Source of the DNA: CALARM01 sp040217695
GTDB lineage: Bacteria > Vulcanimicrobiota > SpSt-956 > JAKJGF01
Direction of reading: 5' to 3'
DNA length: 17,278 bases
Assembly (NCBI GenBank): GCA_040217695.1
Contig: JBEHWO010000112.1
Span: 1 to 17,278, forward strand
Part shown: positions 1 through 6,591 of the stretch, piece after piece
How the letters are laid out: every line of letters begins with the position of its first letter
Position numbering within the stretch: the first letter of the stretch is position 1
The notes under the pieces: model-generated
The model's input: only the letters and a program-made list of their open reading frames with translations
The model's database searches: none
What the model was told of the DNA's origin: nothing
Program-made: the position numbers and the translations under genes

Positions 1-1698
1 GGTGCTTTGAAAAGTGCCAGAGATGAACTGGAAAAAAGAGTGGCAGAACAGACAGAAGATCTCAGAGAAGCCAATAAGGAATTAAAGCTTGAAATAGGGG
101 AAAGGAAAAAGGTAGAAGAGGAATTACGTCTGGCGAAAGAAGTGGCAGAATCTGCAAACCGTGCCAAAAGCCAGTTCCTTGCAACCATGAGTCATGAAAT
201 CAGGACACCTATGAATGCCGTTATCGGTATGACAGGCCTTTTACTTGATACCGATATTACAGACGAACAGAGAGATTTCTGCGAAACAATACGTTCCAGC
301 AGTGATACACTCCTTACACTTATAAACGACATACTGGATTTTTCCAAAATCGAATCAGGTTATATGGAACTCGAAAAACAACCTTTTTCACCTGCTGACT
401 GTGTGGAAGAAGCTATAGATTTGATTGCTTCAACAGCGGCGGAAAAGAAAATAGAACTCATATATACATTAAAGGAACATGTTCCGTTCTCCGTGACAGG
501 AGATATGACAAGGCTCAGGCAGATACTGGTCAATCTTCTGAGCAATGCCGTAAAATTTACCGATAGAGGTGAAGTTGTACTTACCGTTGATGCCAGAGAA
601 ATGGAAGGCAGACATGAAATAAGTTTTTCCGTAAGAGATACAGGTATAGGTATTCCGGAAAGCGGTATGAAGCTTTTATTTAAATCTTTCAGTCAGGTTG
701 ATGCTTCCACAACACGGAAATACGGAGGCACAGGCCTTGGACTTGCAATAAGTAAACGCCTTGCGGAATTGATGGGCGGTACCATGGGGGTAGAAAGTGA
801 AGCGGGGAAAGGCTCTAATTTCTATTTTACCATTACCGTTGAAGCTACTCCCGTAACTGATAACAGAACATATTATGAAAATGAATTTTTATCAGGCAAA
901 AAGGTACTGATTGCAGACGATAATCTGACTAACAGAATTATTTTAAACAGGCAGATTATGTCATGGGGAATGATGTGTCAGTCAGCATCAACTGGTATGG
1001 AAGTTCTTGATCTGGTCAGGTCGGACAGTACCTTTGACATTGCTATTCTGGACATGCATATGCCTGGCATGGACGGTATAACTCTTGTAAAGGAAATACG
1101 TAAATACCGCTCATATGAAGATTTTCCGGTTCTTATGCTTACTTCACTGGGAGAATCAGATAAAAAAGATTACTCTTTCCTTTTTCAGGCATCTATAACA
1201 AAACCTGTAAAACCTTCTTATTTATATAATGTTATGTCAGGTATCCTGTCAGAACAGAAAAAATCAGAATTAAAAGATGTGAAAATTTCTGCAATAGATC
1301 CTGAAATGGGACAGAAATATCCTGTTAAAATACTGCTTGCCGAAGATAACCCTGTCAATCAGAAAGTTGCCACCCGTATACTCGCCAGACTGGGTTACAG
1401 GGCAGATGTAACTGCAAACGGCCTGGAGACACTGGAGGCCCTGAACCGTCAGAGATATAATATTATTTTTATGGATGTTCAGATGCCGGAAATGGATGGT
1501 CTTGAAGCTACAAAACGAATAAGAAAGGATTTGCCGGAAGAAGAACAGCCCTGTATTATTGCCATGACCGCAGGAGCCTTCAGGGAAGACATGGAAGAGT
1601 GTTTCTCGGCCGGCATGGATTACTATATAAGCAAGCCTGTAAAGATAGAAGATTTTATTCTGGCTCTTAAGAAATATTTGAAGTTAAGTGAGCAGTGA
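1..1698 (+). CDS. Hybrid sensor histidine kinase with two receiver domains (5' end outside window)
   Basis: Signal-transducing kinase that autophosphorylates on histidine and passes the phosphate to its own receiver domains. The frame is open to base 1, so the N-terminal sensor is missing. Counting from the TTG at base 7, a coiled coil (about 5-48) leads into HisKA with the phospho-acceptor in MSHEIRTPMN (His63). The HATPase_c domain has its N box near Asn176-Asn180, DTGIGIP at 211-217 and GGTGLGLAIS at 240-249. Receiver 1 (about 298-412) has Asp304/305, Asp349 and Lys399. Receiver 2 (about 441-558) has Glu446/Asp447, Asp490 and Lys543. All catalytic residues are present in both receivers. 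There is no Hpt domain, so a separate phosphotransfer protein or direct receiver signalling must finish the relay (inference). The TGA stop lies inside a heptamer repeat, which also encodes the last residues (LSEQ). Sensor input and target are unknown. Confidence 0.95.
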   Translation, partial: GALKSARDELEKRVAEQTEDLREANKELKLEIGERKKVEEELRLAKEVAESANRAKSQFLATMSHEIRTPMNAVIGMTGLLLDTDITDEQRDFCETIRSSSDTLLTLINDILDFSKIESGYMELEKQPFSPADCVEEAIDLIASTAAEKKIELIYTLKEHVPFSVTGDMTRLRQILVNLLSNAVKFTDRGEVVLTVDAREMEGRHEISFSVRDTGIGIPESGMKLLFKSFSQVDASTTRKYGGTGLGLAISKRLAELMGGTMGVESEAGKGSNFYFTITVEATPVTDNRTYYENEFLSGKKVLIADDNLTNRIILNRQIMSWGMMCQSASTGMEVLDLVRSDSTFDIAILDMHMPGMDGITLVKEIRKYRSYEDFPVLMLTSLGESDKKDYSFLFQASITKPVKPSYLYNVMSGILSEQKKSELKDVKISAIDPEMGQKYPVKILLAEDNPVNQKVATRILARLGYRADVTANGLETLEALNRQRYNIIFMDVQMPEMDGLEATKRIRKDLPEEEQPCIIAMTAGAFREDMEECFSAGMDYYISKPVKIEDFILALKKYLKLSEQ

Positions 1699-1735
1699 AA
1701 AGTGAGTCGTGAGTCGTGAGTCGTGAAGGGTGAAA
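1687..1735. repeat. Heptamer array, family B (NGTGANN x7)
   Basis: Seven heptamers in perfect phase: agtgagc, agtgaaa, agtgagt, cgtgagt, cgtgagt, cgtgaag, ggtgaaa. The first two units overlap the 3' end of the kinase gene, whose TGA stop (1696-1698) is the TGA of the second unit. Together with the family A array just downstream it fills the space between the convergent kinase and sfsA genes. Confidence 0.9.
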
Positions 1736-1742
1736 CTGTCCA

Positions 1743-1775
1743 TTACGCGTCACGCGTTACGCGTTACGCGTCACG
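1743..1775 (+). repeat. Heptamer array, family A (ACGCGT core, 5 units)
   Basis: Units ttacgcg, tcacgcg, ttacgcg, ttacgcg, tcacg, then the edge sequence attata found at other copies. Each unit carries the palindrome ACGCGT. A degenerate extension (gcatcacgcatcaatcac, 1784-1801) overlaps the end of sfsA and supplies its stop codon. No T-tract follows, so it is not a standard intrinsic terminator, although paired units could fold in RNA. Confidence 0.92.
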
Positions 1776-1786
1776 ATTATAAAGCA

Positions 1787-2929
1787 TCACGCATCAATCA
1801 CTGTTTCCAGCCTGTCCATTCTGAAATATTGAATAACCTTTATAAATTCTTTCTCAAGAAGAGGGTTTTTTATGAAGCCGAAGAGGTGGCTTTCACATTT
1901 ACAGTCTGACGAACCGAAATGTTTTACGGAGAAATCTGCTATTTTCGATATAGCTTCTGCAATATTACATTCCAGATCTTCTGAAGACCTTACGGGAAAA
2001 TCTGCTATAATATCTGTATGTTCTCTTAAATAATCAATATGCCAGTGATGATTTTTTCTTAGTCTTCTGTGCCTCTCTATTCTCCTGGTAAGATTTGCCA
2101 TGGCAGAGCCTGTATACACATAGAAAGCCGGTTCGAAAGAGATTCTTCCGAGTTTCCCTGTTTCTATATGTGTTTTTTCTTTCAATTCCATTAAAATCAT
2201 ATAACTCCCTCTGTCTCTTGCTTCATGTTCTATGAGCTTCCGGGGAACAGAGAGAATTTTTGTTTTACCTGAAAATGAGAGATCATCATTCCACTCTATA
2301 GCCAGAGGAATTATATTCACATTATTACATTCCAGAAAAGTCTGTCCGAATAACAGATCTGTGTGATAATCAGGGAGGAAATATTCTGCTCTGTAGCAGT
2401 GTACAAGAAACAGCACACAGGTCTTTATACCTTTTTCCGCCATATGAGACAGTTCCTTTAAATGTCTTCTCCCTCTTTCCGTTACAGCATCGGGAAACAT
2501 GCAGATTTTTTCTCCGAAGAGAGTGCATGATTTTACTTCCAGATAAAATTCTTCCATGCCATGTTTCAGAAGAAAATCAAATCTGCTTTTACCGCAGGTA
2601 ATTTCAGAACTTATAACAGCTGTATTTTCAAGAGAAGGAACAAGTTTGTTTTCTATTAAATATTTTACTATTTCATTTGATTTATGGGTGTGCACCATAA
2701 CAGGAATATTGTCTTTCATTATGAATACCGCCGTATATTTCGTACTTCTTGATTCCTTACAGGCATCGGAAGTAACATACACAATAGTTCCCGGGAAGAG
2801 AAGTTCCGTAAGTCTTCCCGGATTCGGAAGAAAAACTTTAATGTTTTTTCCTTCGAGATTGCAGTTCAGAAGAAATCTGTTCGGCCTGTCTGTAAAGGTA
2901 GCTTTTTCTAAATTGTTAAAAAATTTCAT
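1787..2929 (-). CDS. sfsA: SfsA nuclease fused to a C-terminal GIY-YIG (DUF123) domain
   Basis: The N-terminal part (about 1-232) is SfsA: an OB-like segment with PNPGRLTELL (36-44), then a nuclease-like core with RFDF (Asp118), LEVKS (Glu131, Lys133), FPDAVTERG (Asp147) and RGRRHLKEL. SfsA proteins were named for maltose-gene stimulation in E. coli and are annotated as DNA/RNA-binding nucleases. The C-terminal part (about 240-350) is a DUF123 GIY-YIG-type domain: GKLGRISF, YVYTGSA (270-276), RRIERH (282-287), WHIDYL (296-301), an EC pair (320-321) and SSDCKCESHLF. SfsA alone is usually about 230-240 residues, so this is a true two-domain fusion. The ATG matches the usual SfsA N-terminus, but no Shine-Dalgarno sequence precedes it: a repeat array begins 12 bases upstream. 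The TGA stop and the last residues (IDA) come from repeat sequence. Substrate unknown. Confidence 0.93.
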   Translation of the reverse strand: MKFFNNLEKATFTDRPNRFLLNCNLEGKNIKVFLPNPGRLTELLFPGTIVYVTSDACKESRSTKYTAVFIMKDNIPVMVHTHKSNEIVKYLIENKLVPSLENTAVISSEITCGKSRFDFLLKHGMEEFYLEVKSCTLFGEKICMFPDAVTERGRRHLKELSHMAEKGIKTCVLFLVHCYRAEYFLPDYHTDLLFGQTFLECNNVNIIPLAIEWNDDLSFSGKTKILSVPRKLIEHEARDRGSYMILMELKEKTHIETGKLGRISFEPAFYVYTGSAMANLTRRIERHRRLRKNHHWHIDYLREHTDIIADFPVRSSEDLECNIAEAISKIADFSVKHFGSSDCKCESHLFGFIKNPLLEKEFIKVIQYFRMDRLETVIDA

Positions 2930-2940
2930 AATTTAATAAT

Positions 2941-2978
2941 CGTGACGCGTAACGCGTGATGCGTGACGCGTCACGCAT
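2941..2978 (-). repeat. Heptamer array, family A, containing a 16-bp palindrome
   Basis: On the minus strand the array runs tcacgca, tcacgcg, ttacgcg, tcacg and then the shared edge gattatt, ending 12 bases from the sfsA start codon. The outer part is inverted: GCGTGACGCGTCACGC at 2961-2976 is a perfect 16-bp palindrome. A family B array follows within 5 bases. Confidence 0.9.
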
Positions 2979-2982
2979 CCCT

Positions 2983-3108
2983 TTCACTTTTCACTCTTCA
3001 CTTTTCATTTTTCACTCTTCATTCTTTACTTTTCACTCTTCACTTTTCACTATTCACTATTCACTTTTCACTCTTCACTCTTCACTCTTCACTTTTCACT
3101 CCTCACTC
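2983..3108. repeat. Heptamer array, family B (TTCACTN x18)
   Basis: Eighteen consecutive heptamers with no phase slip over 126 bases. Most are ttcactt, ttcactc or ttcacta, with single variants ttcattt, ttcattc, tttactt and ctcactc. Its right end overlaps the 3' end of the minus-strand lipoprotein gene, and the stop TGA of that gene (3103-3105) belongs to the last unit. All three reading frames on the plus strand stay open because the unit contains no stop codon, which creates a spurious phenylalanine/serine-rich frame here. Confidence 0.95.
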
Positions 3109-4050
3109 CCAGTATTCCTTATCCAGAACCACTACATAAAGCCCCCATCCTCCCCATGTACTGGAATTCGGGTTGTTTGTAAAACTCATACCGTATTTTA
3201 CCATATCGTTGGCATAATTTTCATTTTTCCATCCCCCTATTTTTATGTCTCTGTTTGAGAGTTTATCACATGGAATAATGCCATACTGGCTGCGTTTTGC
3301 TATTGCTTCAGGAGATGCGTCCTGAGGCACATAATTACTTGTACCTATTGAACTGGCCGTAAGTTCTGCCGCAGGTATACTGCCTCCTGTATATGCTACA
3401 TAATCTGTACCGTCTGCCGGAACATAATACATCCAGTCACTTATACCAAGGGGATCATTTTGCGTAAGAGCTCTCATGTTCATGCCCCCTGATATGGCGA
3501 TTCTTCTGTCAAGCATACGGTTGCTGTAATATATGTCATAAGTATTTGTAGGGGCATCGCGAAGAAGCATCCATGTATCGGACTGGTTTGTAAATACAGG
3601 ATGGAGTTCATCGGGATGGAACAGGACTGCATCATACTCGAATTCTGCTATGAATTTGTTTGCCGCTTCCGCATAACGTTCATAATAAGCTTTTTCTACC
3701 TGAAAATTATCCCATGCATATTTCCTGAAGATTTCATAATTTACAGGATTTCTTGCATCAAAAATATCTTTTACATGGCCTTTGCCTGTAATAAACCTCC
3801 TTCCGTACTGAGCAGTGGAAAATACATTTATTCCTCCGTACGATCCTGTAATGGGTTTTGCGTCATTTCTCATTTTTTCAACCTGAGCAGCCGTGAAATA
3901 CTGAGCCAGAACCTGGTCAGACGTGGGATATATATTCTGAGGAGTAGGTGTCAGAACAGGAGCCGTGTAAACAATATCATCTGAACATCCTGAACAGAAT
4001 AAACACATAAGAAGCATGAAAGACATTAAAATAAATATGATACGTTTCAT
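3103..4050 (-). CDS. Putative lipoprotein of unknown function
   Basis: I do not recognise this family. The 315-residue product starts MKRIIFILMSFMLLM, a type II signal sequence with lipobox FCSGC, so Cys22 should be lipidated and the protein anchored outside the cytoplasm. A short Pro/Thr-rich tether (PVLTPTPQ) precedes a globular region of mixed sequence rich in Tyr, Trp and Asn, with GGINVFSTAQYGRRF and a C-terminal GGWGLYVVVLDKEYWE. No catalytic motif is evident. I chose the ATG at 4050 over an in-frame ATG at 4089 because AAGGAGG (plus 4061-4067) lies 10 bases before it and the signal peptide starts there. The gene stands alone, with no same-strand neighbour close upstream. Its TGA stop is formed by a family B heptamer. 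Confidence 0.8.
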   Translation of the reverse strand: MKRIIFILMSFMLLMCLFCSGCSDDIVYTAPVLTPTPQNIYPTSDQVLAQYFTAAQVEKMRNDAKPITGSYGGINVFSTAQYGRRFITGKGHVKDIFDARNPVNYEIFRKYAWDNFQVEKAYYERYAEAANKFIAEFEYDAVLFHPDELHPVFTNQSDTWMLLRDAPTNTYDIYYSNRMLDRRIAISGGMNMRALTQNDPLGISDWMYYVPADGTDYVAYTGGSIPAAELTASSIGTSNYVPQDASPEAIAKRSQYGIIPCDKLSNRDIKIGGWKNENYANDMVKYGMSFTNNPNSSTWGGWGLYVVVLDKEYWE

Positions 4051-4060
4051 AAATGGAATA

Positions 4061-4067
4061 CCTCCTT
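4061..4067 (-). promoter_or_regulatory. Strong ribosome binding site deciding the lipoprotein start
   Basis: AAGGAGG on the minus strand, 10 bases before the ATG at 4050. The alternative upstream ATG at 4089 has no comparable site. Confidence 0.8.
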
Positions 4068-4094
4068 GATAATTTATAGTGTATTTCATAACTT

Positions 4095-4123
4095 ATTATA
4101 ATTCAGGTGAGTGATGAATATGA
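4095..4123 (-). promoter_or_regulatory. Possible promoter of the lipoprotein gene
   Basis: On the minus strand a perfect TATAAT (plus 4095-4100) lies 45 bases before the ATG at 4050. With a 17-base spacer the -35 hexamer would be TCATAT, which is weak. Supported mainly by the -10 element. Confidence 0.3.
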
Positions 4124-4152
4124 CAGGACGTTTTTTTGCCTGATATTTATTT

Positions 4153-4181
4153 TTCACCTTTTAATTATATATTGTTATAAT
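4153..4181 (+). promoter_or_regulatory. Possible sigma70-type promoter facing the metal-binding lipoprotein gene
   Basis: TTCACC, 17 bases, then a perfect TATAAT (4176-4181). It points toward the gene at 4526. If used, the leader would be about 340 bases and contain the A/T inverted repeat at 4240 and the miniature transposon at 4372. No other gene is visible in the 316 bases between the lipoprotein start (4050) and the transposon; the rest is AT-rich and featureless to me. Confidence 0.4.
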
Positions 4182-4239
4182 GTGACGGATTGCAGTTTCC
4201 CGTAATTTTATCTTCCTTATTTTATGTTTATCGTCATAT

Positions 4240-4272
4240 AAAAAATAAAATTTAGAGGAAATTTTATTTTTT
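4240..4272. repeat. Perfect 14-bp A/T inverted repeat
   Basis: AAAAAATAAAATTT (4240-4253) and AAATTTTATTTTTT (4259-4272) are exact reverse complements around AGAGG. It lies in the divergent region between two lipoprotein genes. The A/T-only stem would be weak as RNA. It could be a bidirectional terminator-like site or a binding site for an AT-preferring protein; nothing in the sequence decides between these. Confidence 0.6.
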
Positions 4273-4371
4273 CATAGTTTAAATAGAGAAATCGGAAAAT
4301 ACATATTTACATAATGCCGGGTTTACATTATATTATTATATAAAAAGTTATTCTATGATAATAATACTAAG

Positions 4372-4504
4372 TACCGCTCCAGGAAAAAGAGTATCCGAAA
4401 AAAATTGTATCATTTGTAGACATGAGGTTTTTGCTCCCGTCACGCGTTACGCGTTACGCGTCACGATATATAAGATTTTGGTTACTAATTTATCTGTTAC
4501 GGTA
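4372..4504 (+). mobile_element. 133-bp miniature transposon (MITE-like), copy 1, flanked by CTAAG duplications
   Basis: Non-autonomous element with no coding capacity. It starts TACCGctcCAGG and ends with the related inverted sequence (reverse complement TACCGtaaCAGa). It is flanked by the 5-base direct repeat CTAAG at 4367-4371 and 4505-4509, as expected for a target-site duplication. The element at 9740-9872 is the same length in the opposite orientation and differs at 6 of 133 positions. A family A heptamer array forms the core. The right end stops 21 bases before the start codon at 4526, next to its ribosome site. Transposase family unknown: none is encoded here. Confidence 0.85.
4434..4470 (+). 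repeat. Heptamer array, family A, inside miniature transposon copy 1
   Basis: Edge CTCCCG, then units tcacgcg, ttacgcg, ttacgcg, tcacg and edge atata. Both edges match arrays that lie outside the transposon (for example 6553-6570), so the array is a unit in its own right and not just transposon interior. Confidence 0.88.
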
Positions 4505-4525
4505 CTAAGGGAAGGATTGAATTTA

Positions 4526-5416
4526 ATGAAGAATAAATATTTGATTTTTGCTATTTTTATGTATGTCCTTTTTATATCAGGTTGTAACAGTAATGAGAAA
4601 GTTACCGGTGGGAACACAAAAGATGAACTTCTCATAATAACTTCTTTTTATCCCGTATATATAAGCACGATTAATATAACACATGATATACAGGGTGTTA
4701 AAGTTGTCAATCTTACAGAGCCCTTTACAGGATGTCTTCATGATTATGCACTCACAGCCGATGATATGAAGAACATGGCTTCTGCAGATATTTTTGTTAT
4801 AAACGGAGCAGGTATGGAATCGTTTCTGGACAAAATTACGGATCAGATGCCCGGTTTAAAGGTAGTTGATTCCAGTAAAGGTATTGAAGTGATTAAACAC
4901 GGGGAAGAAGATAATCCTCATATATGGCTGTCTGTTTCAGGTCTCATCAAACAGATAGATAATATAGAAAAAGGACTGTCTCTTTATGACCCGTCACATA
5001 AAGAGCTTTACAGGAAAAATGCCGATATGTACAGAGACAGACTGAATAAATTAAAAAATGATATGACCGATGGCCTTAAGGATGTAAAAGACAGAAATAT
5101 TATCACTTTTCATGAAGCTTTCCCCTATTTCGGAAAGGAATTTAATTTAAACATAGTGGCAGTCATAGAGAGAGAACCGGGAAGTGAACCCAATGCAAAG
5201 GAACTGGCTGAAACGATTCAGATAGTGAAAAACCAGAAAGTAAAAGCTCTTTTTGCAGAACCTCAGTATCCGAAGAATTCTGCCGATGTTATTTCAAAAG
5301 AAACAGGTGTTAATTTATACACTCTCGATCCTGCAGTTACAGGGCCTTTTGAACGTGATGCCTATATAAATATAATGAACAGTAACCTGAAAATACTTCA
5401 GAAAGCATTGAAATAA
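4526..5416 (+). CDS. Metal (zinc/manganese type) ABC transporter substrate-binding lipoprotein
   Basis: Extracytoplasmic metal-binding protein of the ZnuA/TroA (cluster A-I) family, 296 residues. Signal sequence with lipobox FISGC, lipidated Cys20. Likely metal ligands are His72 (in GCLHDYALT), His132 (NPHIW), His196 (TFHEAF) and an acidic residue, Asp268 (TLDP) or Glu245. These match the three-His plus acid pattern of the family. The His-rich loop common in zinc-specific members is absent, so the metal is not decided. I start at 4526 because the signal peptide begins there and GGGAAGG lies about 10 bases upstream. The open frame extends upstream to 4355, but that part is transposon sequence and not protein. 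No permease or ATPase gene is adjacent, so it would have to work with a transporter encoded elsewhere, or as a metal store. Confidence 0.9.
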   Translation: MKNKYLIFAIFMYVLFISGCNSNEKVTGGNTKDELLIITSFYPVYISTINITHDIQGVKVVNLTEPFTGCLHDYALTADDMKNMASADIFVINGAGMESFLDKITDQMPGLKVVDSSKGIEVIKHGEEDNPHIWLSVSGLIKQIDNIEKGLSLYDPSHKELYRKNADMYRDRLNKLKNDMTDGLKDVKDRNIITFHEAFPYFGKEFNLNIVAVIEREPGSEPNAKELAETIQIVKNQKVKALFAEPQYPKNSADVISKETGVNLYTLDPAVTGPFERDAYINIMNSNLKILQKALK

Positions 5417-5437
5417 GACAGGGATTTATATGAGAAG

Positions 5438-5463
5438 CGTGACGCGTAACGCGTGACGGGAGG
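5438..5463 (-). repeat. Heptamer array, family A (3 units) with transposon-like flank
   Basis: Plus-strand units cgtgacg, cgtaacg, cgtgacg followed by GGAGG, the complement of the CTCCCG edge. Homology to the miniature transposon seems to continue: GGGAG and CTCATGTT occur in the same order here (5458-5462, 5472-5479) and in copy 2 (9806-9810, 9818-9825), with 9 and 7 bases between. This may be a decayed relative of the transposon. The rest of the space to 5605 holds no gene that I can support. Confidence 0.8.
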
Positions 5464-5605
5464 AACAGATTCTCATGTTGTGACCTGACCGTTCCTGGCC
5501 GTTTTCAGGATTTATGGGATGACAGAATTTCCCGTACTTTTTGCCCGGGTCTCGATATGAATTTCGGGGGATTACGACAGCATTTAACAGGAGATACGAA
5601 TATTT

Positions 5606-6496
5606 ATGATAGAACATAACATGGAAGATATCATTATAGTTTCCCGGCCCATTGAGGAAGCTCATGCAGTTATTATACCTGTTCCGTATGAAGGAACTGT
5701 TTCAGGCGGTAAAGGGGCCTCTCTCGGCCCGTCTGCCATTATAGATGCCATGAAGCATCAGCTTGAAGATTATGACAGATTTACCGGCTCTGTCATATGC
5801 GATTATGTCACGATTGTTGAGCATCCCCCGCTATGCGTGGAAAAACTTTCACCGGAAGAAATGGTGTCACAGGTGCGTAAGGCTACGGAAACGATCCTTT
5901 CTATGGATAAATTTCCCCTTCTTACAGGAGGAGAACATGCCATATCTATAGGTTCTATTGAAGCAGCAAAAAATAAATATCCCGATCTTACGGTATTTCA
6001 GATAGATGCCCATGGCGATCTCCGTGATGACGACAGTGATTATGTGAAAGATAATCCGAGTAAATATGCCCACTGCTGTGTCATGAGAAGAGCCATAGAC
6101 AGAGGTTGTAAAACAGTCCAGGTAGGTCTGAGGGATTTATACAGCGGTGAAATTGATTATATAAGAAAAAACAATCTTACAGTATATCAATGCCCTTTAA
6201 ACAGTAATGCAGACGAAATAGTTTCTTCCGTAAAAACAGAATATGTATATTTAACAATAGATGCAGACGGTTTGGACCCTTCTGTAATGCCTGAAACAGG
6301 TACACCTGTCGCAGGAGGCCTTGAGTGGTATTTTACTCTGTCACTTCTTCAAAAACTTTTTAAAAATAAAAATGTTGTAGCTCTTGATATTACAGAGGTT
6401 TCTCCTTTTCTTCCAAATAATCTCACCGCAAAAAATGCAGCTACTCTTGCCTATATTTCGGCAGGTTATAAATTTGCAAATCTGAGAAACTCCTAG
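5606..6496 (+). CDS. speB: Agmatinase/arginase-family ureohydrolase
   Basis: Binuclear manganese hydrolase that removes urea from a guanidino substrate; agmatine to putrescine is the most likely reaction for this subgroup. The 296-residue length is normal. Metal-binding motifs are all present: GGEHAIS (His111), DAHGD (Asp134, His136, Asp138) and DADGLDP (Asp219, Asp221). The N-terminal IPVPYEGTVSGGKGASLGP segment is typical of agmatinases. The ATG at 5606 has AGGAG 12 bases upstream (5589-5593); a second in-frame ATG at 5621 lacks a site. No spermidine synthase or arginine decarboxylase gene is adjacent, so the polyamine role rests on family membership. Guanidinobutyrase or another guanidino hydrolase cannot be excluded. 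Confidence 0.88.
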   Translation: MIEHNMEDIIIVSRPIEEAHAVIIPVPYEGTVSGGKGASLGPSAIIDAMKHQLEDYDRFTGSVICDYVTIVEHPPLCVEKLSPEEMVSQVRKATETILSMDKFPLLTGGEHAISIGSIEAAKNKYPDLTVFQIDAHGDLRDDDSDYVKDNPSKYAHCCVMRRAIDRGCKTVQVGLRDLYSGEIDYIRKNNLTVYQCPLNSNADEIVSSVKTEYVYLTIDADGLDPSVMPETGTPVAGGLEWYFTLSLLQKLFKNKNVVALDITEVSPFLPNNLTAKNAATLAYISAGYKFANLRNS

Positions 6497-6552
6497 TATA
6501 ATTATTTTATAAAAATCTCTTTCTGTGTGTGGCAGGATTTTATTTCTGTAAC

Positions 6553-6570
6553 CTCCCGTCACGACTATAA
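6553..6570 (+). repeat. Minimal family A element (single unit with both edges)
   Basis: CTCCCGTCACGACTATAA contains the left edge, one TCACG and the right edge with no internal heptamers. It looks like a fully contracted or ancestral array. It ends 21 bases before the TTG start of the PAS protein. Confidence 0.65.
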
Positions 6571-6591
6571 CGAGAGCAGGTGTAATATATT

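Noticed and set aside
1736..1786. Intrinsic terminator between the convergent kinase and sfsA genes
   Set aside because: The ACGCGT units can pair, but no T-tract follows on either strand.
2983..3108. CRISPR array
   Set aside because: Repeats are contiguous 7-mers without spacers, and no cas genes are present.
2956..3258. Phe/Ser/His-rich open reading frame on the plus strand
   Set aside because: It is a translation of the TTCACTN array, which contains no stop codon, running into the antisense of the lipoprotein gene.
4355..4525. Longer N-terminus for the metal-binding lipoprotein
   Set aside because: These codons lie in the miniature transposon. The signal peptide and ribosome site support the start at 4526.
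5426..5665. Minus-strand open frame of 79 codons
   Set aside because: It runs through the repeat and into the start of the ureohydrolase gene, with no ribosome site or protein-like pattern. The SYRDPGKKYGK-like stretch looks like translated intergenic repeat.
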